Shown here piece by piece: positions 50,291 to 59,006 of a DNA stretch of 64,000 nt. A program made the position numbers and the translations under genes. The notes under the pieces were generated by a model. That model was not told where the DNA came from, did not search any database, and worked only from the letters and a program-made list of their open reading frames with translations. The stretch is from Moanibacter sp965226025 (lineage in GTDB: Bacteria; Verrucomicrobiota; Verrucomicrobiia; Opitutales; UBA2987): NCBI GenBank assembly GCA_965226025.1, contig CBDDCD010000003.1, positions 558,001 to 622,000 of the forward strand, written 5' to 3'. Numbering within the stretch: position 1 is the first letter of the stretch; each line of letters opens with the position of its first letter.

Positions 50291-51921
50291 CGTGGTCTAC
50301 ATAACGTGACGAAGATTGATATCGGTATCAGGCTTCCACCCAAATCCTCTCGGATTTGGGACAGCCTCTAGAATACGGCTCAAAGATCTCAGGATCGAGA
50401 AGCCGCGGCAATGGGGAGGGTGCTGGCTTGGGTGCGTTCTATATGAGCAGTTGGGACTGGGAGAATTCTGGCGGGAGCGTCTCAGACCCTCCCGTCAGGG
50501 TACCCGCTGGGCCCATGTGCTGCAGACCCTGGTGGTTTACCGGCTGATGGCACCGGGAAGCGAGTGGCGGCTGCATCGGGAATGGTATGAGCGAAGCGCG
50601 ATGGGCGATCTGATGGGGGAAGACTTTGGGATCGCCGAGAAGAACACGCTCTATCGCTGCCACGATCGATTGCTCAGGCACAAGAAGGCCCTGTTCAGGC
50701 ACCTGACCGAGAGGTGGAGCGATCTGTTCAATGCCCGTTACGAGATTTTGCTATACGATCTGACGAGCACCTATTTTGAGTGCGATCCGAACCAGGAGCC
50801 GGCGGCCTCGAGCCGACTGCGCAAGTTCGGCTACAGCCGCGATAAGCGACCTGACTGCGTGCAAGTGGTGATCGCCCTGGTGGTGACTTGTGAGGGCTTG
50901 CCGATTGCCTATGAGGTACTTCCGGGTAACACGCAGGATAAAACCACCTTAAAAGATTTTCTTTCTCGGGTGGAAGAGAACTACGGTAAGGCGAACCGGG
51001 TGTGGGTGATGGATCGGGGCATTCCGACCGAGGAAGTCTTGCAACAGATGCGCCAAAGCGAACCCAGGATCCACTATCTGGTGGGTACCCCGCGCTCCTG
51101 GCTGGGTCGCTTCGAGCAGTCGTTGCTGCAGAAGGATTGGAAGCAGTTGCGTCCCGGTATCGAGGTGAAACTCCTCAGCGAGGGAGGTGAAACCTACGTT
51201 CTGGCTAAAAGCGACGATCGGGTGCGCAAAGAAAAAAACATGCGCCTGCGTCGTTTACGCCGTCTTATCGAGGCGCTCAAGAAGCTGCGTGAGAGCAAAC
51301 GGCGCTACCAACGCGATACCATCCTGATCAAACTGGGCGAAGCCAAAAAGGAGGCCGGTCCCCGGATCTTTGGATTACTCGACATCGAGATCGCCCCCAA
51401 GGGCGCCCCCACTGAAAAGCCGCCTTTGAGCTTCCGGTTGAACTTAAAAAAATACCGCCAAGCCTATCGCCGCGAAGGCCGCTATCTGTTGCGCAGCACC
51501 CTCAGTGCCGAGAACCCCGAGCAACTCTGGCGCCTTTACCTGCAGCTCACTGAGATCGAGCAAGTCTTCAAGGAAATCAAGAACGACCTTTCCATCCGCC
51601 CCATCCATCATCAGAGAGATGATCGCATCGAGGCGCACATCTTTATCAGCTTCCTTGCTTACTCTCTGTGGGTCACCCTGAAACGTCGACTCTACCCGAT
51701 GGCTCCGGGACTGACCCCAGCCGAGGTGCTCTCCAAAATGGCGGCCATCCAAATGCTCGATGTGAAACTGCCCACCACCGACGGACGCACCGTTGTGCTT
51801 ACCCGTTACACCGAGCCCGGTGAGGACCAAAAGCTACTACTGAACCGGTTACACCTCGAACTTCCTCCCCAACCACCCCCCCAAATCGAATCCAAATAAC
51901 CCCTCCTGTAGTGTAGACCTT
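50291..51921 (+). mobile_element. IS1634-like element, possible ends
   Basis: GTGGTCTACATAACG near 50291 and, inverted at the right, AAAGGTCTACACTACAGG near 51921 are similar and could be terminal repeats. They enclose the IS1634-type transposase gene. The match is partial, so the limits are tentative. Confidence 0.4.
50316..51899 (+). CDS. IS1634 family transposase, N-terminally short
   Basis: The frame codes for 527 residues. Family strings begin at once (LKDLRIEKPRQWGGCWLGCV), so the usual first 60 or so residues, with a YxxLVESYRxxGKPRQ-like lead, are missing. Catalytic Asps lie in ILLYDLTSTYFEC near 146 and RVWVMDRGIPTEEV near 228, and the Glu in LTEIEQVFKEIKNDLSIRP near 425. A start further upstream in another frame would indicate a frameshift. 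It may be inactive. The Y-shaped EQVFKEIKNDL box marks the IS1634/IS4 group. Confidence 0.85.
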   Translation: MISVSGFHPNPLGFGTASRIRLKDLRIEKPRQWGGCWLGCVLYEQLGLGEFWRERLRPSRQGTRWAHVLQTLVVYRLMAPGSEWRLHREWYERSAMGDLMGEDFGIAEKNTLYRCHDRLLRHKKALFRHLTERWSDLFNARYEILLYDLTSTYFECDPNQEPAASSRLRKFGYSRDKRPDCVQVVIALVVTCEGLPIAYEVLPGNTQDKTTLKDFLSRVEENYGKANRVWVMDRGIPTEEVLQQMRQSEPRIHYLVGTPRSWLGRFEQSLLQKDWKQLRPGIEVKLLSEGGETYVLAKSDDRVRKEKNMRLRRLRRLIEALKKLRESKRRYQRDTILIKLGEAKKEAGPRIFGLLDIEIAPKGAPTEKPPLSFRLNLKKYRQAYRREGRYLLRSTLSAENPEQLWRLYLQLTEIEQVFKEIKNDLSIRPIHHQRDDRIEAHIFISFLAYSLWVTLKRRLYPMAPGLTPAEVLSKMAAIQMLDVKLPTTDGRTVVLTRYTEPGEDQKLLLNRLHLELPPQPPPQIESK

Positions 51922-52051
51922 TGGCCCACTATCAACGACTTACGTCGAAATCAGGCCCCAGTTGAGAAAGACGGGCTAGCGATATCGATTTCAAATGGAG
52001 GGATCAACCGGAATTGCCTGGCGCGCCTTGTTGGCACTTCGTTTTTCTCAA
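51922..52051. other. Short gap after the IS1634-like element
   Basis: No gene or repeat was recognised in this short gap between the IS1634-like transposase and the CTACGAATCA palindrome. Confidence 0.3.
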
Positions 52052-52150
52052 CTACGAATCACTCGAATCGACGCGAATGGGATCTTTGTCGGTGAAATTC
52101 GTCGCCTTTGAGGTGCCTTCTGGATTCGCGATGATTCGTCTGATTCGTAG
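52052..52150. repeat. CTACGAATCA-type palindromic repeat
   Basis: The left arm CTACGAATCACTCGAATCGA and the right arm, inverted, CTACGAATCAGACGAATCAT match at most positions, and both continue to CGCGAAT. The whole is 99 bases. The unit belongs to the AACGAATC-type palindromes seen widely in environmental genomes. Confidence 0.7.
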
Positions 52151-52169
52151 TTTCAACATTCCTCTTTTT

Positions 52170-52203
52170 TCCTCCGTGCCTCAGTGATCTCCGTGGTTCA
52201 GTT
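52170..52203. repeat. CTCCGTGCCT-type dispersed repeat fragment
   Basis: TCCTCCGTGCCTCAGTGATC followed by TCCGTGGTTC is of the CCACGGAG/CACGGAGG-type repeats common in Verrucomicrobiota and Planctomycetes. It is a single half copy. Confidence 0.4.
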
Positions 52204-52222
52204 TTCTTCTGATCTGACGCTC

Positions 52223-52285
52223 TGCCAACGATTGAGTGCACGTATGTCGGCGCTATCCCGCATTATGTGGCACGCTTGGTTGGGC
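52223..52285 (-). other. attC-like recombination site downstream of the adenylyltransferase gene
   Basis: On the minus strand the site runs from GCCCAAC (an RYYYAAC R'' box) to GTTGGCA, near the GTTRRRY R' box. The arms ACCAAGCGTGCCAC and GTGCACTCAATCG between them are partly complementary. The length of 63 bases fits an integron attC. The stop codon of the gene (52253) lies inside the site, as in many cassettes. Confidence 0.5.
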
Positions 52286-53097
52286 ATTTCGCTCATCCGT
52301 AAGTCTCGACATCATGTCCTGGCCGAAATTGATCGTCAGGCTCAATTCGCGGGGATCCGCGGGCCGCCGAGATGACAGTTCCGGGCTTGGGCGCCCCGAC
52401 CAGGAACGGTCGATTAGCCCGTGCCAGGACGAATCTACCTGCGTCTTTGTCCAGTCTGTCCCGGTCTGCTTCGAATGGACGGAACCTGCCCGATAGTCAT
52501 GGAGTGCGCGGCAGAAGTGCAGCACTGCGAACGACTGGAAGAAATGGTTGTTGATTACCTCCGGAGTCCTGACGATCTCCGTTCCCCATCCCATTGAGTC
52601 CCGGAACATCTCCTCCCTGAGCGCCTCGATCGGTACAGGATCTATGAGAGAGTCTGCGGGCGGTCCACCCAGCAGGACACCCTGATGGTAGAGGATGGAG
52701 CGTACAACCATTTTGTTGTCGTGAGTGGACAGTTCCAAGTGGTTGCTCCCATTGTCGATGTACCAGAGCGGCTCGTCGCAACGGGCATTCTGTCGAAGAG
52801 TGTCTATGGGAAAGTAGGAACCTTCCAGGTACTGCGCCCAGGGACAGCTTATGCTGAACAGCTCCGCATGCATATGGTCTGCAACTGCGTGACAATGTCG
52901 GTGGATGGCCTGTCTTCGGTCACAATGATGAAGTCCGCGTCACTGTGCCTATCGAATCCTCCAGTCGCGAAGGACCCCTGGAGATAGCCGCCAACGAAAG
53001 TGCTGCCCAAAAGCTGCCGCACGGCCTCTACGAGCTTGGCTAGAACGGCATTGAGATCGCCGTAAGGTGTTGGAGACTGAATTCCAGATTTCTTCAT
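52253..53097 (-). pseudogene. Frameshifted aminoglycoside adenylyltransferase-like gene
   Basis: The N-terminal part has the nucleotidyltransferase motif GSFATGG and SDADFIIV near residues 41-57. The second part, in another frame, reads CPWAQYLEGSYFP, DEPLWYIDNGSN and AVLHFCRALHDYR, then WHGLIDRSWSG: the DUF4111 C-terminal domain of AadA-type enzymes. The frame changes near 52865 (ATATGCATGCGG), between the QLQT and MHAELFS pieces, with no sequence lost. The intact protein would have about 280 residues. AadA enzymes adenylate streptomycin and spectinomycin; activity here is doubtful. An attC-like site lies at each end, so this looks like an integron-type cassette. Confidence 0.7.
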
Positions 53098-53150
53098 TCT
53101 ACCCGTCCGTCAGGTCTGACTCCACTCTGCTGGGCATCAGATCTCGTCCT

Positions 53151-53241
53151 GCCCAACGTTTGAGTGGAGGCATCCCGGGCCGAGCGGGACCAATTGAGAC
53201 AGGCGGCCTATCCCGGCATTGCCTCGCACGAATCGTTCGCG
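53151..53241 (-). other. attC-like site upstream of the adenylyltransferase gene
   Basis: On the minus strand the site ends ...CTCCACTCAAACGTTGGGC, with a perfect GTTRRRY box, and shares CACTCAA(A/T)CGTTGG(G)CAG with the downstream site. The inner arms GAGGCATCCCGG and CCCGGCATTGCCTC pair. The R'' box (near 53235-53241) is degenerate. The gene starts 54 bases after the GTTGGGC. Confidence 0.45.
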
Positions 53242-53258
53242 GTTCAGACTTCGGATAA

Positions 53259-53434
53259 GAACTCACGCAAAGGCGCCAAGACGCAAAGGGTTTTTATTGG
53301 CAAACGCGGCCGGCTTCTCGAACTCAGCTGAAACTTTGGGCCGGCCGCAATACCGCCGCCGCTCGCGGATGAGGCCGAACCCGCGAAACCTTTCGCCGTC
53401 TCATCTTTGCGTCTTCGCGCCTTTGCGTGAGAAT
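53259..53434. repeat. ACGCAAAG-type inverted repeat element
   Basis: GAACTCACGCAAAGGCGCCA and AGACGCAAAG at the left are inverse to CTTTGCGTCTTCGCGCCTTT and GCGTGAGAATC at the right, matching at about 28 of 30 positions. The unit is 176 bases and has an inner palindrome with GGCCGGC. The motif is dispersed in many environmental genomes; the mobilising factor is not known to me. Confidence 0.8.
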
Positions 53435-53514
53435 CTCTCCTGCGGCGAACAAACGAATGCTGTCCACTTCTCGGATAGAAGGTTGATACTCTGGAGTACG
53501 GTGAGGGCGGAGAT

Positions 53515-54694
53515 TCAGGGAAGCTCGAGTATCGAGTCCACATCCACGGCCTGGCCGGTACGGATTGATTCGTTAGCGGAAATGCCGAGGAGGATAGAGG
53601 CGGCGCCGCCGATATGGGAGGCGGCGGTTTTGAGAGGGTCCGGAGGCGGTTCTGAGAGAAAGAGATCGTCGAGGAGTCGGGCATCACCTCCACCGTGACC
53701 ACCTTCCGCCTTAGGGACCTCAACCGAGTAGGGCACGCCGAACATAGGATAGACCCAGATCTCTTCGACCCTTCCGACCGCTTGGGAGGCGGCCAGTTCC
53801 TCGTCGCTCTGACCTCTGATGATATGGCTGCCGTGCCGGTCAAAGACTTCAATTCGGCCCTTGGTCCCGGTGATGGAAACTCGATAGCCTTCCCAGGGGC
53901 TGTAGGCGATGAGGCTGTAGTTGAGAATGACTCCGCTCCGGTACCTCGCGGTGACGGACATGGTGTCCTCGATGGTGATACCTTCGCGAAAGACATTTCG
54001 ATCCCGAATGTAACCGGTTTCCTCTTCCGCATTTCGGTAGAGTTCCTTCATGCTTCCATTTCCATCGAGATTGATTGCGAAAGGATCATCCTTAGCGTCA
54101 TCGATACCTGTGTAGCGTTCATAATCGTAGGACTCACCCCGGTTGGAGGCATTTTCGGCGCCGTAGAATAGTCGATCTCCGATACAGAAAACGGTCTTTG
54201 GATAAAAATCGATCCACCAATTGATCAGATCGAAGTGGTGTGTTGCCTTATGCACAAGGAGACCTCCCGACTTGTCCTTGTAGGAATGCCAGCGGCGAAA
54301 ATAATCCGCCCCGTGGCTGGTGTCGAGGACCCAGGAAAAGTCTACCGACAAGGGCTCGCTGATGACACCTTCACGCAACATCCCGCAGACATAGCTTACC
54401 TGCGGTTTATATCGATAGTTGAACGTCACCCGCAAATTCTTGCCGGTGCGGTCGATGGCATCAAAAATCGCATTGGCCTTTTCGCCGTCACTGGTCATCG
54501 GCGTGGTAGGTCGGGATCGGATCGGAATCAAAATTCCCTTTGATCTGGCGGATGTGCCAGTCCATGCGCACTTGGCTGAGGTCACACAGCCCGACCAACT
54601 CGTTGGTTTCATGGTACTGGCCCACCAGCGCCCCAACATACATCCCGGCCCGTCCTCCGGTACCTACGATAGCGTATCTTTTCCTGTTGCTCAT
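53515..54694 (-). pseudogene. Gfo/Idh/MocA oxidoreductase, internally deleted
   Basis: The N-terminal RYAIVGTGGRAGMYVGALVG (residues 5-24) and the C-terminal part (VTFNYRYKPQVSYV, GGLLVHKATHHFDLINWW) are in different frames. They are normally separated by about 45 residues holding the VTSVDxTH region and the EKPM motif with the catalytic lysine. That block is missing near 54490, so the frame also shifts. The remainder of about 390 codons would otherwise resemble a secreted-type sugar oxidoreductase. The gene can no longer make an active enzyme. Confidence 0.8.
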
Positions 54695-54725
54695 GTACTC
54701 TAGTCTAAGTCGGAGGTTCCGATGT

Positions 54726-54801
54726 TAGATCACGATTGAGATTCACGAAGGGAGATGGAAATCACCTTCAGTCTCTCGTCGTGGATCTAAATCGTAATCT
54801 A
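54726..54801. repeat. TAGATCACGATTGAG-type palindrome, copy 1
   Basis: The left arm TAGATCACGATTGAGATTCA is matched by the right arm GGATCTAAATCGTAATCTA with some mismatches. A second copy follows 27 bases on. Confidence 0.7.
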
Positions 54802-54828
54802 TAGTCGAACACGTAGAAGATTGACTGG

Positions 54829-54902
54829 AGATCACGATTGAGAATCACGATGGGAGAAGGGATACCCGATCAGTCTCCCGTCGTTAATCTCAATCGTGAT
54901 CT
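54829..54902. repeat. TAGATCACGATTGAG-type palindrome, copy 2
   Basis: AGATCACGATTGAGAATCAC at the left is the inverse of ATCTCAATCGTGATCT at the right; the 14 end bases match perfectly. The two copies lie in tandem between the oppF end and the Gfo/Idh/MocA pseudogene. Confidence 0.78.
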
Positions 54903-54947
54903 AAAATCGCTGCTTTGGTACCTTGAGGGAACAGATCCGCCAGGTTA

Positions 54948-55832
54948 CTAATTCTGCGCCTCGATCGCCTCGATGAAATCCCCCATCTCCAATGGCTCCA
55001 GCTTTACATCGGGGTCGGGGTAGGGGATGGCGGAGAGGAGGACCCTGGTATAGGGATGTTCCGGATTCGCGAAGAGAGCTTCGGTCTCCTTAACTTCGAC
55101 CAGCTTTCCCAGATACATCACGGCCACTCGGTCACAGATGTGTTTGACCACGCTGAGATCATGGGCAACGAAAACGTAGGTGAGGTTGAATTCGTCCTGG
55201 AGGTCCTCGAGGAGATTGATTACCTGGGCCTGAACGGAGACATCTAGCGCCGAGACTGCCTCATCGGCGACAACTAAGGAGGGGTTCATAATGAGCGCCC
55301 GCGCGATTCCGATTCGTTGACGCTGACCGCCGCTGAAAGCGTGGGGATACCTCTGCCGGTGTTCCGGAATCAGGCCGACCTTTCTCAGCATGTCGACCAC
55401 TCTTTCCTCCCGTTCCTTGGGCGTACCGATCTTATGAATGATGAGCGGTTCGGAAATGATACTCCCGACCGTCATGCGCGGATTGAGAGAGGAGAAAGGA
55501 TCCTGAAAGATCATCTGCATCTCCTGGCGCAAAGGCTTCAGCTCCCTCTCTTTCAAAGTCGACATGTTTACTGTCCGGCCCTTGTTCCGAAAATAGACAT
55601 CGCCGGCCGTCGGCTCGAGCGCGCGCAGGATGCAGCGCGCGCAGGTGGTCTTGCCGGAGCCGCTCTCGCCGACGATTCCAAGCGTCTCTCCGGGATTTAC
55701 CGTAAAACTGATATCGTCTACCGCTTTGACGACGTCGATCTGCCGGCGGATAAAGCCTTTGCTAAAGACAGGAAAGTGTTTCTTGAGATTCTTGACCTCA
55801 AGCAGCGGTTCAACCTCTTCTGATTCACTCAT
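54948..55832 (-). CDS. Oligopeptide/dipeptide ABC transporter ATP-binding protein (OppF type)
   Basis: The protein has 294 residues. Walker A GESGSGKT is near residues 54-61, the Q-loop IFQDPFSSLNPRM near 108, the signature FSGGQRQRIGIARAL near 158, Walker B VVADEAVSALDVSVQAQV near 178 and the H-loop VAHDLSVVKHICDRVAVMY near 205. AFANPEHPYTRVLLSAIPYPDPD near 270 is the Opp/Dpp C-terminal motif. It overlaps the OppD-type gene by four bases. The two ATPases would drive a peptide or sugar-peptide uptake system whose permeases and binding protein are not in the window. Confidence 0.93.
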   Translation of the reverse strand: MSESEEVEPLLEVKNLKKHFPVFSKGFIRRQIDVVKAVDDISFTVNPGETLGIVGESGSGKTTCARCILRALEPTAGDVYFRNKGRTVNMSTLKERELKPLRQEMQMIFQDPFSSLNPRMTVGSIISEPLIIHKIGTPKEREERVVDMLRKVGLIPEHRQRYPHAFSGGQRQRIGIARALIMNPSLVVADEAVSALDVSVQAQVINLLEDLQDEFNLTYVFVAHDLSVVKHICDRVAVMYLGKLVEVKETEALFANPEHPYTRVLLSAIPYPDPDVKLEPLEMGDFIEAIEAQN

Positions 55833-56782
55833 GTCGACTGCGAGGTCAGTTCTTCAGGATCCATTGCGATCTCCCGCCCGTCGGGAAGAGTCTGCAGTTC
55901 CCACGGGGTGTCGATGTCCGCGTCTCCGATCACCGAGTCGAGAGTGGGAAGGCGTTTCTTGCGCTCTGACATGCTGGGAATAGCGGCGAGAAGCCCTCGG
56001 GTGTAGGGGTGGATCGGGTCCTTTAGAATTTGACGCACGGTCCCTTTTTCAACCACTCGTCCCTTGTACATGACGGCGACGTCGTCGGCTGTCTGGGCGA
56101 CCACACCCATGTCATGGGTGATGTAGATGATTGAGGTCCCGGTATCCTCTTTCAGGCTTTTCAGGAGATTGAGGAACTGCGCCTGAATCGTCACATCGAG
56201 GGCAGTAGTGGGCTCGTCCGCGATCAGCACTTCGGGCCGGCATACCAGGGCCATGGCAATGACCACGCGCTGCCTCATGCCTCCGCTGAATTCGTGGGGG
56301 TATTGTCTCAATTTCTGATCGGCGTTCGGAATGCCGACCTTTTCCAGCATCTCGCTGGCGATCTTTTCGGACTCCTTCTCGGTGACATCCTGATGCAGAA
56401 GAATCGCCTCACAGATCTGATTGCCCACAGAATGGACGGGGCTGAGGGCCGTCATCGGCTCCTGGAAAATCATGCTTACCAGACCCCCGCGCAGTTCATA
56501 GAGCGTTTCCGACTTCTCGCTCAGGGCTGTGATATCGATGGGCTCGCGCTTTCTCGGGTAGAGAACGATCTTCCCTTCGGCGATCTCCCCGGGCTTCTGG
56601 ATGAGTCGCAAAATGGAAAAGGCGGTCACGCTCTTACCGCTTCCGCTCTCCCCCACGATGGCCAGAGTCCGGCCCCGGTTAAGGACCAAATTGACGCCGT
56701 TCACCGCCCGGACGATTCCTTCCTCCATGTGAAACCGGACATGGAGATTTTCGATGGTCAGTTGGATGTCGTCATCCGGCAT
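55829..56782 (-). CDS. Oligopeptide/dipeptide ABC transporter ATP-binding protein (OppD type)
   Basis: The protein has 317 residues from this ATG. Walker A GESGSGKS is near residues 40-47, a Q-loop MIFQEPMTALSPVH near 100, the signature FSGGMRQRVVIAMAL near 158, and Walker B LIADEPTTALDVTIQAQ near 176. The C-terminal IHPYTRGLLAAIPSMSERK is the Opp/Dpp family marker. A GTG 14 codons upstream is an alternative start, but it has no better ribosome site. It overlaps oppF by four bases. As no permease or substrate-binding gene follows within the window, the pair may be the end of a longer operon or an orphan. Confidence 0.92.
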   Translation of the reverse strand: MPDDDIQLTIENLHVRFHMEEGIVRAVNGVNLVLNRGRTLAIVGESGSGKSVTAFSILRLIQKPGEIAEGKIVLYPRKREPIDITALSEKSETLYELRGGLVSMIFQEPMTALSPVHSVGNQICEAILLHQDVTEKESEKIASEMLEKVGIPNADQKLRQYPHEFSGGMRQRVVIAMALVCRPEVLIADEPTTALDVTIQAQFLNLLKSLKEDTGTSIIYITHDMGVVAQTADDVAVMYKGRVVEKGTVRQILKDPIHPYTRGLLAAIPSMSERKKRLPTLDSVIGDADIDTPWELQTLPDGREIAMDPEELTSQST

Positions 56783-57162
56783 GGGCGATGGGTGGCAACG
56801 GGTGGGAAGGATTGGAAGTGGCACTCATATTCTCGGAGAAGGCTCTAGGATGGGCCTCGAAACCAACAAATGGAAGGGAAACTGTCAATTCATTCAAGCA
56901 AATCGGGAGATATCGAAAAGAGTCTCGATCTGGCACTGCGGATTCTGATTTTTCCGATAGTCACGCTTTCTTTGAATCTGAGTAATCTGTGGCTTCCAGG
57001 GCTCTTCGGATGGATTCCGTTCTTGCTCAACAGCCTTCTGTAGTGGGCTTGCATTCTTGGAATCTACCTGATCATCAGACGTGGCCGGAAGAGGTTGCCG
57101 AAGAAAGCCGAGAATTTGCCTCAATAGGGCGAAAGGCAGGGTGAAAGTTTTCTGGGGAGGAA
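56783..57162. other. Region between oppD and the DruA-ISAs1 gene
   Basis: No gene is supported. The complement of 56930-56996 contains GAAGCCACAGATTACTCAGA and TTCAAAG, a CACAGATTACACAGATT-type dispersed repeat fragment. The remainder shows nothing further. Confidence 0.4.
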
Positions 57163-59006
57163 GTGGCTGATAGGCAAAAAGATAAAAAAAGAGCTAGACA
57201 AACCCGAGGGAATCAGTCATACCAAGATGGTATGAAAGACAAAAAATCTTACCATCTGACTCCTTCGATAGATCGTCTAACTCTGCGTCTGATCTTGCCC
57301 GAAGAGCAGGAGCGATTCAATGATCTTTTGATCCAACATCATTATTTGCACAGTGCGGGGAGCGCGGGAGAGACCCTGCGCTATGTGGCTTTGATCGACG
57401 GGCAATGGGTGTGTCTTTTGCTGTGGGGAGCGGCTAGCTACCGGCTGAAGGATCGAGACGGCTGGATCGGCGGGGATGGGGCGCGACGGCATGCGCGCTT
57501 GAAGCTGGTGGTGCAGAACCGGCGTTTTCTCATTCTGCCCGGGCTCAAGCTGGCCAATCTGGCCTCCAAGACGTTGGCGATGTGCCTGAGAGTCTTGGCC
57601 GATCACTGGGAGCAGGCCTTTGCCTATCGCCCCTTGGTAGCGGAAACTTTCGTGGACCCACAGATCCACCGAGGCACTTGCTACAAGGCGAGCGGGTGGA
57701 CTCCTTTGGGCTTGAGCGCGGGATATGGTCGACAGCGGGAAGATTTCTATGAACGCCATGAGCGCCCCAAGCAGATCTGGGTCAAAACCCTACAGGCTAA
57801 TGCTCTGGAGCTGCTGCGCTCCCCAAGGCCCTTGCCCGCGGCACAGAGTCAGGCTCTCAATGGAACCGATAACTCCCATGCGGTCTGCCTCAAAGTGGAG
57901 CAGATGACAAGCCTGTGGGAACGCTTCCACCAGATCGAAGACTTCCGTAGAAAAGCAGGCCGCCGCTATCGGCTCGCCACGGTCTTGAGCATGCTCGTGC
58001 TCGGCACCCTCTGCGGCAAACAAAACCTCAAGGACATCGTGCGCCTGGCCCATCACCTCAATCAAGCCCAATTGCGCGCCTTACGCTCCTGGAAAAACCC
58101 TAAAACAAGCCGTTTTCAGGCCCCTTGCTATGATGTCTTCTACCGGGTGTTGCAAAACGTCGAGGCCGAGCTTTTCGATCAAATCCTCACCCAATTCATA
58201 GCCTCGCCCGAGGGCCGTTTGCCCCGCGATATGGCGGTTGACGGTAAGACTCTCAAAGGCACTGACAAAGAACCGGCCAAGGCCTTGCACCTGGTGGCCG
58301 CGGTCGATCATCAAAGCGCTCAAACGATTGCCCAAGTCGCTACCGCCGACAAATCCAACGAGATCACCGCCGCCCAAACTCTCCTGCGCAAGATGCCGGC
58401 CATGGACGGATCCACCTTCACCTTCGACGCCATGCATAACCAAAAAGAAACGGCCCACATCGTGGTCGAAGAACTCAGCGCTGACTATATCATCCAGATC
58501 AAAGACAACCAACCCACCATGCATCAAGACGCAAAGAATCTTTTCGGCCCCTCCCCCTTTTTGTCCACCAAACCGTAGATAAGGACCATGGCCGCCTGGA
58601 GATTCGTCAAATAGCAACCCATCCTCTAAGCGCTCCCTCCCTTGGCTTGCCTCATGCTCGTCAGTTCGCCTCTGTCCAACGCACCTTCCATTATCCTAAC
58701 AAAGCGAAACCTTCCTCGGAACGCTCCTACTATGTCAGCAGCCGCGATCCCACCGACTTGAGCCCTCCTCAGTTCCTATCGAAAATCCGCAACCACTGGG
58801 CCATCGAAAACAAAAACCACTACCCCAGAGATCGCTTCTTCGATGAAGATCGATGTATGATCCGTAACCATAACGCAGCCAGAATCCTGGCTGCTTGCAG
58901 GCAACTGGTTCTTAGCCTCAAATCTACCATGGGCTTCGAATCCACCCCTGCCCTCTGTGATCATTTCACCTTCAACCTACACAAGGCCATCAATATCATC
59001 ACCTAA
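57163..59006 (+). pseudogene. DruA-like (DUF4338) domain fused to ISAs1 transposase, one frameshift
   Basis: The GTG start has GGGGAGGAA before it. Residues 1-210 carry DruA/DUF4338 motifs: LLIQHHYLHSAGS, WIGGDGARRHARLKLVVQNR, RRFLILPGLKLANLASK and VAETFVDPQIHRGTCYKASG. From about residue 245 an ISAs1 transposase follows with catalytic MAVDGKTLKG (Asp) and FDAMHNQKETA (Asp). The frame stops at 58576 after FLSTKP; the next frame carries on without loss (VDKDHGRLEIRQI, and catalytic Glu in WAIENKNHY, RFFDEDR) to 59006. The shift is at a CCCCCTTTTT run, where one extra T would restore the frame. It is either a mutation or a slippage site. Confidence 0.85.

Noticed and set aside
53244..54032. 262-codon minus-strand open frame over the Gfo/Idh/MocA pseudogene end
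   Set aside because: Ser-, Pro- and Arg-rich shadow of the real frame, running into an inverted-repeat element.
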